64,000 bases of DNA, taken from contig OX155960.1 of assembly GCA_944548615.1 (NCBI GenBank), positions 11,966,365 through 12,030,364 of the forward strand, in the 5' to 3' direction. The stretch's first letter is position 1; the number at the start of each line of letters is the position of its first letter. Origin of the DNA: Micropterix aruncella (taxonomy: Eukaryota > Arthropoda > Insecta > Lepidoptera > Micropterigidae). Positions 27,477-40,106 of the stretch are shown here, one piece after another. The position numbers and the translations under genes are program-made. Under the pieces are notes generated by a model. The model was not told where the DNA came from. It worked only from the letters and a program-made list of their open reading frames with translations, and did not search any database.

Positions 27477-30400
27477 TTAAATTTCATGCCAGATCCTACT
27501 GGTGGTTACATAAGGTTGCAACAGAAATATATAAAAAATATCTGACAAAACATATATAGAACTTCTCTGCCGATAGAGAAAAAACGCCAAATGGCCGAGG
27601 GGCAAAAACACTGTTTTATAGACCAGGGTACCCGGGTACGATACCCAGCCAGGACTCAATTTTTTTTTCGTTTTTTCTTCTCTTGATATTACCAAAATAG
27701 TATTAACATTTCAAAAAACACAATATTTTAGCTCTCTCTATTACATTTCTTTTTTTTTCATCGAAAATACAAGTTTTAGTACCGGCGTCGGGCGGGGCCA
27801 AGCGGGGCCGGGCGATGCCGAGCCGGACCTGAAATGAAATGACCTACCCTCAAATTTGAAAATGTCAATTTCATGCCAGATCCTACTGGTGGTTACATAA
27901 GGTTGCAACAGAAATATATAAAAAATATCTGACAAAACATATATAGAACTTCTCTGCCGATAGAGAAAAAACGCCAAATGGCCGAGGGGCAAAAACACTG
28001 TTTTATAGACCAGGGTACCCGGGTTCGATACCCAGCCAGGACTCAATTTTTTTTTCGTTTTTTCTTCTCTTGATATTACCAAAATAGTATTAACATTTCA
28101 AAAAACACAATATTTTAGCTCTCTCTATTACAGTTCTTTTTTTTTTCATCGAAAATACAAGTTTTAGTACCGGCGTCGGGCGGGGCCAAGCGGGGCCGGG
28201 CGATGCCGAGCCGGACCTGAAATGAAATGTCCTACCCTCAAATTTGAAAATTTAAATTTCAAGCCAGATCCTACTGGTGGTTACATAAGGTTGCAACAGA
28301 AATATATAAAAAATATCTGACAAAACATATATAGAACTTCTCTGCCGATAGAGAAAAAACGCCAAATGGCCGAGGGGCAAAAACACTGTTTTATAGACCA
28401 GGGTACCCGGGTTCGATACCCAGCCAGGAGTCAATTTTTTTTTCGTTTTTTCTTCTCTTGATATTACCAAAATAGTATTAACATTTCAAAAAACACAATA
28501 TTTTAGCTCTCTCTATTACAGTTCTTTTTTTTTCATCGAAAATACAAGTTTTAGTACCGGCGTCGGGCGGGGCCAAGCGGGGCCGGGCGATGCCGAGCCG
28601 GACCTGAAATGAAATGACCTAGCCTCAAATTTGAAAATTTAAATTTCATGCCAGATCCTACTGGTGGTTACATAAGGTTGCAACAGAAATATATAAAAAA
28701 TATCTGACAAAACATATATAGAACTTCTCTGCCGATAGAGAAAAAACGCCAAATGGCCGAGGGGCAAAAACACTGTTTTATAGACCAGGGTACCCGGGTT
28801 CGATACCCAGCCAGGACTCAATTTTTTTTTCGTTTTTTCTTCTCTTGATATTACCAAAATAGTATTAACATTTCAAAAAACACAATATTTTAGCTCTCTA
28901 TTACAGTTCTTTTTTTTTCCTCGAAAATACAAGTTTTAGTACCGGCGTCGGGCGGGGCCAAGCGGGGCCGGGCGATGCCGAGCCGGACCAGAAATGAAAT
29001 GACCTACCCTCAAATTTGAAAATTTCAATTTCATGCCAGATCCTACCGTTGGTTGCAACAGAAATATATAAAAAATATCTGACAAAACATATATAGAACT
29101 TCTCTGCCGATAGAGAAAAAACGCCAAATGGCCGAGGGGCAAAAACACTGTTTTACAGGCCAGCGTACCCGGGTTCGATACCCAGCCAGGACTCAATTTT
29201 TTTTTCGTTTTTTCTTCTCTTGATATTACCAAAATAGTATTAACATTTCAAAAAACACAATATTTTAGCTCTCTCTATTACAGTTCTTTTTTTTTCATCG
29301 AAAATACAAGTTTTAGTACCGGCGTCGGGCGGGGCCAAGCGGGGCCGGGCGATGCCGAGCCGGACCTGAAATGAAATGACCTACCCTCAAATTTGAAAAT
29401 TTAAATTTCATACCAGATCCTACTGGTGGTTACATAACGTTGCAACAGAAATATATAAAAAATATCTGACAAAACATATATAGAACTTCTCTGCCGATAG
29501 AGAAAAAACGCCAAATGGCCGAGGGGCAAAAACACTGTTTTATAGACCAGGGTACCCGGGTTCGATACCCAGCCAGGAGTCAATTTTTTTTTCGTTTTTT
29601 CTTCTCTTGATATTACCAAAATAGTATTAACATTACAAAAAACACAATATTTTAGCTCTCTCTATTACAGTTCTTTTTTTTTCATCGAAAATACAAGTTT
29701 TAGTACCGGCGTCGGGCGGGGCCAAGCGGGGCCGGGCGATGCCGAGCCGGACTGAAATGAAATGACCTACCCTCAAATTTGAAAATTTAAATTTCATGCC
29801 AGATCCTACTGGTGGTTACATAAGGTTGCAACAGAAATATATAAAAAATATCTGACAAAACATATATAGAACTTCTCTGCCGATAGAGAAAAAACGCCAA
29901 ATGGCCGAGGGGCAAAAACACTGTTTTATAGACCAGGGTACCCGGGTTCGATACCCAGCCAGGACTCAATTTTTTTTTCGTTTTTTCTTCTCTTGATATT
30001 ACCAAAATAGTATTAACATTTCAAAAAACACAATATTTTAGCTCTCTCTATTACAGTTCTTTTTTTTTCATCGAAAATACAAGTTTTAGTACCGGCGTCG
30101 GGCGGGGCCAAGCGGGGCCGGGCGATGCCGAGCCGGACCTGAAATGAAATGACCTACCCTCAAATTTGAAAATTTAAATTTCATACCAGATCCTACTGGT
30201 GGTTACATAACGTTGCAACAGAAATATATAAAAAATATCTGACAAAACATATATAGAACTTCTCTGCCGATAGAGAAAAAACGCCAAATGGCCGAGGGGC
30301 AAAAACACTGTTTTATAGACCAGGGTACCCGGGTTCGATACCCAGCCAGGAGTCAATTTTTTTTTCGTTTTTTCTTCTCTTGATATTACCAAAATAGTAT

Positions 30401-32105
30401 TAACATTTCAAAAAACACAATATTTTAGCTCTCTCTATTACAGTTCTTTTTTTTTCATCGAAAATACAAGTTTTAGTACCGGCGTCGGGCGGGGCCAAGC
30501 GGGGCCGGGCGATGCCGAGCCGGACCTGAAATGAAATGTCCTACCCTCAAATTTGAAAATTTAAATTTCAAGCCAGATCCTACTGGTGGTTACATAAGGT
30601 TGCAACAGAAATATATAAAAAATATCTGACAAAACATATATAGAACTTCTCTGCCGATAGAGAAAAAACGCCAAATGGCCGAGGGGCAAAAACACTGTTT
30701 TATAGACCAGGGTACCCGGGTTCGATACCCAGCCAGGAGTCAATTTTTTTTTCGTTTTTTCTTCTCTTGATATTACCAAAATAGTATTAACATTTCAAAA
30801 AACACAATATTTTAGCTCTCTCTATTACAGTTCTTTTTTTTTCATCGAAAATACAAGTTTTAGTACCGGCGTCGGGCGGGGCCAAGCGGGGCCGGGCGAT
30901 GCCGAGCCGGACCTGAAATGAAATGACCTAGCCTCAAATTTGAAAATTTAAATTTCATGCCAGATCCTACTGGTGGTTACATAAGGTTGCAACAGAAATA
31001 TATAAAAAATATCTGACAAAACATATATAGAACTTCTCTGCCGATAGAGAAAAAACGCCAAATGGCCGAGGGGCAAAAACACTGTTTTATAGACCAGGGT
31101 ACCCGGGTTCGATACCCAGCCAGGACTCAATTTTTTTTTCGTTTTTTCTTCTCTTGATATTACCAAAATAGTATTAACATTTCAAAAAACACAATATTTT
31201 AGTTCTTTTACAGTTCTTTTTATTTCATCGAAAATACAAGTTTTAGTACCGGCGTCGGGCGGGGCCAAGCGGGGCCGGGCGATGCCGAGCCGGACCTGAA
31301 ATGAAATGACCTAGCCTCAAATTTGAAAATTTAAATTTCATGCCAGATCCTACTGGTGGTTACATAAGGTTGCAACAGAAATATATAAAAAATATCTGAC
31401 AAAACATATATAGAACTTCTCTGCCGATAGAGAAAAAACGCCAAATGGCCGAGGGGCAAAAACACTGTTTTATAGACTAGGGTACCCGGGTTCGATACCC
31501 AGCCAGGACTCAATTTTTTTTTCGTTTTTTCTTCTCTTGATATTACCAAAATAGTATTAACATTTCAAAAAACACAATATTTTAGCTCTCTCTATTACAG
31601 TTCTTTTTTTTTTCATCGAAAATACAAGTTTTAGTACCGGCGTCGGGCGGGGCCAAGCGGGGCCGGGCGATGCCGAGCCGGACCTGAAATGAAATGTCCT
31701 ACCCTCAAATTTGAAAATTTAAATTTCAAGCCAGATCCTACTGGTGGTTACATAAGGTTGCAACAGAAATATATATAAAATATCTGACAAAACATATATA
31801 GAACTTCTCTGCCGATAGAGAAAAAACGCCAAATGGCCGAGGGGCAAAAACACTGTTTTATAGACCAGGGTACCCGGGTTCGATACCCAGCCAGGAGTCA
31901 ATTTTTTTTTCGTTTTTTCTTCTCTTGATATTACCAAAATAGTATTAACATTTCAAAAAACACAATATTTTAGCTCTCTCTATTACAGTTCTTTTTTTTT
32001 CATCGAAAATACAAGTTTTAGTACCGGCGTCGGGCGGGGCCAAGCGGGGCCGGGCGATGCCGAGCCGGACCTGAAATGAAATGACCTACCCTCAAATTTG
32101 AAAAT
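27477..32105 (+). repeat. 12-monomer higher-order repeat, copy 2 (4,629 bp)
   Basis: Order Y, D, T, V, S, R, V, R, T, V, V', T'. The V' marker begins at 31200, exactly 4629 bp after its counterpart at 26571, and Y monomers are spaced 4629-4630 bp. It differs from copy 1 mainly at position 8 (R in place of V), as expected if unequal exchange or conversion continued after the block duplicated. Confidence 0.88.
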
Positions 32106-35100
32106 TTAAATTTCATGCCAGATCCTACTGGTGGTTACATAAGGTTGCAACAGAAATATATAAAAAATATCTGACAAAACATATATAGAACTTCTCTGCC
32201 GATAGAGAAAAAACGCCAAATGGCCGAGGGGCAAAAACACTGTTTTATAGACCAGGGTACCCGGGTACGATACCCAGCCAGGACTCAATTTTTTTTTCGT
32301 TTTTTCTTCTCTTGATATTACCAAAATAGTATTAACATTTCAAAAAACACAATATTTTAGCTCTCTCTATTACATTTCTTTTTTTTTCATCGAAAATACA
32401 AGTTTTAGTACCGGCGTCGGGCGGGGCCAAGCGGGGCCGGGCGATGCCGAGCCGGACCTGAAATGAAATGACCTACCCTCAAATATGAAAATGTCAATTT
32501 CATGCCAGATCCTACTGGTGGTTACATAAGGTTGCAACAGAAATATATAAAAAATATCTGACAAAACATATATAGAACTTCTCTGCCGATAGAGAAAAAA
32601 CGCCAAATGGCCGAGGGGCAAAAACACTGTTTTATAGACCAGGGTACCCGGGTTCGATACCCAGCCAGGACTCAATTTTTTTTTCGTTTTTTCTTCTCTT
32701 GATATTACCAAAATAGTATTAACATTTCAAAAAACACAATATTTTAGCTCTCTCTATTACAGTTCTTTTTTTTTTCATCGAAAATACAAGTTTTAGTACC
32801 GGCGTCGGGCGGGGCCAAGCGGGGCCGGGCGATGCCGAGCCGGACCTGAAATGAAATGTCCTACCCTCAAATTTGAAAATTTAAATTTCAAGCCAGATCC
32901 TACTGGTGGTTACATAAGGTTGCAACAGAAATATATAAAAAATATCTGACAAAACATATATAGAACTTCTCTGCCGATAGAGAAAAAACGCCAAATGGCC
33001 GAGGGGCAAAAACACTGTTTTATAGACCAGGGTACCCGGGTTCGATACCCAGCCAGGAGTCAATTTTTTTTTCGTTTTTTCTTCTCTTGATATTACCAAA
33101 ATAGTATTAACATTTCAAAAAACACAATATTTTAGCTCTCTCTATTACAGTTCTTTTTTTTTCATCGAAAATACAAGTTTTAGTACCGGCGTCGGGCGGG
33201 GCCAAGCGGGGCCGGGCGATGCCGAGCCGGACCTGAAATGAAATGACCTAGCCTCAAATTTGAAAATTTAAATTTCATGCCAGATCCTACTGGTGGTTAC
33301 ATAAGGTTGCAACAGAAATATATAAAAAATATCTGACAAAACATATATAGAACTTCTCTGCCGATAGAGAAAAAACGCCAAATGGCCGAGGGGCAAAAAC
33401 ACTGTTTTATAGACCAGGGTACCCGGGTTCGATACCCAGCCAGGACTCAATTTTTTTTTCGTTTTTTCTTCTCTTGATATTACCAAAATAGTATTAACAT
33501 TTCAAAAAACACAATATTTTAGCTCTCTATTACAGTTCTTTTTTTTTCATCGAAAATACAAGTTTTAGTACCGGCGTCGGGCGGGGCCAAGCGGGGCCGG
33601 GCGATGCCGAGCCGGACCAGAAATGAAATGACCTACCCTCAAATTTGAAAATTTCAATTTCATGCCAGATCCTACCGTTGGTTGCAACAGAAATATATAA
33701 AAAATATCTGACAAAACATATATAGAACTTCTCTGCCGATAGAGAAAAAACGCCAAATGGCCGAGGGGCAAAAACACTGTTTTACAGGCCAGCGTACCCG
33801 GGTTCGATACCCAGCCAGGACTCAATTTTTTTTTCGTTTTTTCTTCTCTTGATATTACCAAAATAGTATTAACATTTCAAAAAACACAATATTTTAGCTC
33901 TCTCTATTACAGTTCTTTTTTTTTCATCGAAAATACAAGTTTTAGTACCGGCGTCGGGCGGGGCCAAGCGGGGCCGGGCGATGCCGAGCCGGACCTGAAA
34001 TGAAATGACCTACCCTCAAATTTGAAAATTTAAATTTCATACCAGATCCTACTGGTGGTTACATAACGTTGCAACAGAAATATATAAAAAATATCTGACA
34101 AAACATATATAGAACTTCTCTGCCGATAGAGAAAAAACGCCAAATGGCCGAGGGGCAAAAACACTGTTTTATAGACCAGGGTACCCGGGTTCGATACCCA
34201 GCCAGGAGTCAATTTTTTTTTCGTTTTTTCTTCTCTTGATATTACCAAAATAGTATTAACATTACAAAAAACACAATATTTTAGCTCTCTCTATTACAGT
34301 TCTTTTTTTTTCATCGAAAATACAAGTTTTAGTACCGGCGTCGGGCGGGGCCAAGCGGGGCCGGGCGATGCCGAGCCGGACTGAAATGAAATGACCTACC
34401 CTCAAATTTGAAAATTTAAATTTCATGCCAGATCCTACTGGTGGTTACATAAGGTTGCAACAGAAATATATAAAAAATATCTGACAAAACATATATAGAA
34501 CTTCTCTGCCGATAGAGAAAAAACGCCAAATGGCCGAGGGGCAAAAACACTGTTTTATAGACCAGGGTACCCGGGTTCGATACCCAGCCAGGACTCAATT
34601 TTTTTTTCGTTTTTTCTTCTCTTGATATTACCAAAATAGTATTAACATTTCAAAAAACACAATATTTTAGCTCTCTCTATTACAGTTCTTTTTTTTTCAT
34701 CGAAAATACAAGTTTTAGTACCGGCGTCGGGCGGGGCCAAGCGGGGCCGGGCGATGCCGAGCCGGACCTGAAATGAAATGACCTACCCTCAAATTTGAAA
34801 ATTTAAATTTCATACCAGATCCTACTGGTGGTTACATAACGTTGCAACAGAAATATATAAAAAATATCTGACAAAACATATATAGAACTTCTCTGCCGAT
34901 AGAGAAAAAACGCCAAATGGCCGAGGGGCAAAAACACTGTTTTATAGACCAGGGTACCCGGGTTCGATACCCAGCCAGGAGTCAATTTTTTTTTCGTTTT
35001 TTCTTCTCTTGATATTACCAAAATAGTATTAACATTTCAAAAAACACAATATTTTAGCTCTCTCTATTACAGTTCTTTTTTTTTCATCGAAAATACAAGT

Positions 35101-37121
35101 TTTAGTACCGGCGTCGGGCGGGGCCAAGCGGGGCCGGGCGATGCCGAGCCGGACTGAAATGAAATGACCTACCCTCAAATTTGAAAATTTAAATTTCATG
35201 CCAGATCCTACTGGTGGTTACATAAGGTTGCAACAGAAATATATAAAAAATATCTGACAAAACATATATAGAACTTCTCTGCCGATAGAGAAAAAACGCC
35301 AAATGGCCGAGGGGCAAAAACACTGTTTTATAGACCAGGGTACCCGGGTTCGATACCCAGCCAGGACTCAATTTTTTTTTCGTTTTTTCTTCTCTTGATA
35401 TTACCAAAATAGTATTAACATTTCAAAAAACACAATATTTTAGCTCTCTCTATTACAGTTCTTTTTTTTTTCATCGAAAATACAAGTTTTAGTACCGGCG
35501 TCGGGCGGGGCCAAGCGGGGCCGGGCGATGCCGAGCCGGACCTGAAATGAAATGTCCTACCCTCAAATTTGAAAATTTAAATTTCAAGCCAGATCCTACT
35601 GGTGGTTACATAAGGTTGCAACAGAAATATATAAAAAATATCTGACAAAACATATATAGAACTTCTCTGCCGATAGAGAAAAAACGCCAAATGGCCGAGG
35701 GGCAAAAACACTGTTTTATAGACCAGGGTACCCGGGTTCGATACCCAGCCAGGAGTCAATTTTTTTTTCGTTTTTTCTTCTCTTGATATTACCAAAATAG
35801 TATTAACATTTCAAAAAACACAATATTTTAGCTCTCTCTATTACAGTTCTTTTTTTTTCATCGAAAATACAAGTTTTAGTACCGGCGTCGGGCGGGGCCA
35901 AGCGGGGCCGGGCGATGCCGAGCCGGACCTGAAATGAAATGACCTAGCCTCAAATTTGAAAATTTAAATTTCATGCCAGATCCTACTGGTGGTTACATAA
36001 GGTTGCAACAGAAATATATAAAAAATATCTGACAAAACATATATAGAACTTCTCTGCCGATAGAGAAAAAACGCCAAATGGCCGAGGGGCAAAAACACTG
36101 TTTTATAGACCAGGGTACCCGGGTTCGATACCCAGCCAGGACTCAATTTTTTTTTCGTTTTTTCTTCTCTTGATATTACCAAAATAGTATTAACATTTCA
36201 AAAAACACAATATTTTAGTTCTTTTACAGTTCTTTTTATTTCATCGAAAATACAAGTTTTAGTACCGGCGTCGGGCGGGGCCAAGCGGGGCCGGGCGATG
36301 CCGAGCCGGACCTGAAATGAAATGACCTAGCCTCAAATTTGAAAATTTAAATTTCATGCCAGATCCTACTGGTGGTTACATAAGGTTGCAACAGAAATAT
36401 ATAAAAAATATCTGACAAAACATATATAGAACTTCTCTGCCGATAGAGAAAAAACGCCAAATGGCCGAGGGGCAAAAACACTGTTTTATAGACTAGGGTA
36501 CCCGGGTTCGATACCCAGCCAGGACTCAATTTTTTTTCGTTTTTTCTTCTCTTGATATTACCAAAATAGTATTAACATTTCAAAAAACACAATATTTTAG
36601 CTCTCTCTATTACAGTTCTTTTTTTTTTCATCGAAAATACAAGTTTTAGTACCGGCGTCGGGCGGGGCCAAGCGGGGCCGGGCGATGCCGAGCCGGACCT
36701 GAAATGAAATGTCCTACCCTCAAATTTGAAAATTTAAATTTCAAGCCAGATCCTACTGGTGGTTACATAAGGTTGCAACAGAAATATATATAAAATATCT
36801 GACAAAACATATATAGAACTTCTCTGCCGATAGAGAAAAAACGCCAAATGGCCGAGGGGCAAAAACACTGTTTTATAGACCAGGGTACCCGGGTTCGATA
36901 CCCAGCCAGGAGTCAATTTTTTTTTCGTTTTTTCTTCTCTTGATATTACCAAAATAGTATTAACATTTCAAAAAACACAATATTTTAGCTCTCTCTATTA
37001 CAGTTCTTTTTTTTTCATCGAAAATACAAGTTTTAGTACCGGCGTCGGGCGGGGCCAAGCGGGGCCGGGTGATGCCGAGCCGGACCAGAAATGAAATGAC
37101 CTACCCTCAAATTTGAAAATT
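32106..37121 (+). repeat. Higher-order repeat, copy 3, expanded to 13 monomers (~5.02 kb)
   Basis: Order Y, D, T, V, S, R, V, R, V, T, V, V', T'. The V' marker begins at 36216, that is 5016 bp after copy 2, equal to 4629 plus one 387-bp monomer. The extra unit lies in the R/V stretch near 34803-35576, so this copy gained a single monomer after block duplication. The V' monomer has a shorter T tract after the B box than its counterparts. Confidence 0.85.
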
Positions 37122-40106
37122 TCAATTTCATGCCAGATCCTACCGTTGGTTGCAACAGAAATATATAAAAAATATCTGACAAAACATATATAGAACTTCT
37201 CTGCCGATAGAGAAAAAACGCCAAATGGCCGAGGGGCAAAAACACTGTTTTACAGGCCAGCGTACCCGGGTTCGATACCCAGCCAGGACTCAATTTTTTT
37301 TTCGTTTTTTCTTCTCTTGATATTACTAAAATAGTATTAACATTTCAAAAAACACAATATTTTAGCTCTCTCTATTACAGTTCTTTTTTTTTCATCGAAA
37401 ATACAAGTTTTAGTACCGGCGTCGGGCGGGGCCAAGCGGGGCCGGGCGATGCCGAGCCGGACCTGAAATGAAATGACCTAGCCTCAAATTTGAAAATTTA
37501 AATTTCATGCCAGATCCTACTGGTGGTTACATAAGGTTGCAACAGAAATATATAAAAAATATCTGACAAAACATATATAGAACTTCTCTGCCGATAGAGA
37601 AAAAACGCCAAATGGCCGAGGGGCAAAAACACTGTTTTATAGACCAGGGTACCCGGGTTCGATACCCAGCCAGGACTCAATTTTTTTTTCGTTTTTTCTT
37701 CTCTTGATATTACCAAAATAGTATTAACATTTCAAAAAACACAATATTTTAGCTCTCTCTATTACATTTCTTTTTTTTCATCGAAAATACAAGTTTTAGT
37801 ACCGGCGTCGGGCGGGGCCAAGCGGGGCCGGGCGATGCCGAGCCGGACCAGAAATGAAATGACCTACCCTCAAATTTGAAAATTTCAATTTCATGCTAGA
37901 TCCTACCGTTGGTTGCAACAGAAATATATAAAAAATATCTGACAAAACATATATAGAACTTCTCTGCCGATAGAGAAAAAACGCCAAATGGCCGAGGGGC
38001 AAAAACACTGTTTTACAGGCCAGCGTACCCGGGTTCGATACCCAGCCAGGACTCAATTTTTTTTTCGTTTTTTCTTCTCTTGATATTACCAAAATAGTAT
38101 TAACATTTCAAAAAACACAATATTTTAGCTCTCTCTATTACAGTTCTTTTTTTTTCATCGAAAATACAAGTTTTAGTACCGGCGTCGGGCGGGGCCAAGC
38201 GGGGCCGGGCGATGCCGAGCCGGACCTGAAATGAAATGACCTACCCTCAAATTTGAAAATTTAAATTTCATGCCAGATCCTACTGGTGGTTACATAAGGT
38301 TGCAACAGAAATATATAAAAAATATCTGACAAAACATATATAGAACTTCTCTGCCGATAGAGAAAAAACGCCAAATGGCCGAGGGGCAAAAACACTGTTT
38401 TATAGACCAGGGTACCCGGGTACGATACCCAGCCAGGACTCAATTTTTTTTTCGTTTTTTCTTCTCTTGATATTACCAAAATAGTATTAACATTTCAAAA
38501 AACACAATATTTTAGCTCTCTCTATTACATTTCTTTTTTTTTCATCGAAAATACAAGTTTTAGTACCGGCGTCGGGCGGGGCCAAGCGGGGCCGGGCGAT
38601 GCCGAGCCGGACCTGAAATGAAATGACCTACCCTCAAATTTGAAAATGTCAATTTCATGCCAGATCCTACTGGTGGTTACATAAGGTTGCAACAGAAATA
38701 TATAAAAAATATCTGACAAAACATATATAGAACTTCTCTGCCGATAGAGAAAAAACGCCAAATGGCCGAGGGGCAAAAACACTGTTTTATAGACCAGGGT
38801 ACCCGGGTTCGATACCCAGCCAGGACTCAATTTTTTTTTCGTTTTTTCTTCTCTTGATATTACCAAAATAGTATTAACATTTCAAAAAACACAATATTTT
38901 AGCTCTCTCTATTACAGTTCTTTTTTTTTTCATCGAAAATACAAGTTTTAGTACCGGCGTCGGGCGGGGCCAAGCGGGGCCGGGCGATGCCGAGCCGGAC
39001 TTGAAATGAAATGTCCTACCCTCAAATTTGAAAATTTAAATTTCAAGCCAGATCCTACTGGTGGTTGCATAAGGTTGCAACAGAAATATATAAAAAATAT
39101 CTGACAAAACATATATAGAACTTCTCTGCCGATAGAGAAAAAACGCCAAATGGCCGAGGGGCAAAAACACTGTTTTATAGACCAGGGTACCCGGGTTCGA
39201 TACCCAGCCAGGAGTCAATTTTTTTTTCGTTTTTTCTTCTCTTGATATTACCAAAATAGTATTAACATTTCAAAAAACACAATATTTTAGCTCTCTCTAT
39301 TACAGTTCTTTTTTTTTCATCGAAAATACAAGTTTTAGTACCGGCGTCGGGCGGGGCCAAGCGGGGCCGGGCGATGCCGAGCCGGACCTGAAATGAAATG
39401 ACCTAGCCTCAAATTTGAAAATTTAAATTTCATGCCAGATCCTACTGGTGGTTACATAAGGTTGCAACAGAAATATATAAAAAATATCTGACAAAACATA
39501 TATAGAACTTCTCTGCCGATAGAGAAAAAACGCCAAATGGCCGAGGGGCAAAAACACTGTTTTATAGACCAGGGTACCCGGGTTCGATACCCAGCCAGGA
39601 CTCAATTTTTTTTTCGTTTTTTCTTCTCTTGATATTACCAAAATAGTATTAACATTTCAAAAAACACAATATTTTAGCTCTCTATTACAGTTCTTTTTTT
39701 TTCATCGAAAATACAAGTTTTAGTACCGGCGTCGGGCGGGGCCAAGCGGGGCCGGGCGATGCCGAGCCGGACCAGAAATGAAATGACCTACCCTCAAATT
39801 TGAAAATTTCAATTTCATGCCAGATCCTACCGTTGGTTGCAACAGAAATATATAAAAAATATCTGACAAAACATATATAGAACTTCTCTGCCGATAGAGA
39901 AAAAACGCCAAATGGCCGAGGGGCAAAAACACTGTTTTACAGGCCAGCGTACCCGGGTTCGATACCCAGCCAGGACTCAATTTTTTTTTCGTTTTTTCTT
40001 CTCTTGATATTACCAAAATAGTATTAACATTTCAAAAAACACAATATTTTAGCTCTCTCTATTACAGTTCTTTTTTTTTCATCGAAAATACAAGTTTTAG
40101 TACCGG

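Larger units (their letters stand above)
10461..40023 (+). repeat. Satellite zone B: mixed monomer types in higher-order blocks
   Basis: Monomers are mainly 387-388 bp, interspersed with 376-377-bp ones in which 'ctactggtggttacataagg' is shortened to 'ctaccgttgg'. At least seven recurrent types can be told apart by diagnostic changes: 'gggtacgatac' (Y), 'aaatgtcaattt' (D), 'atttcaagccag' with 'caggagtcaa' (T), 'gacctagcctc' (V), the 10-bp-short type (S), 'ttcataccag' with 'cataacg' (R), and 'atttttctttcg' with 'caggccagcg' (E). The order of types is not random but repeats over multi-kilobase blocks, annotated separately. The zone begins with a truncated monomer at 10461. Confidence 0.9.
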
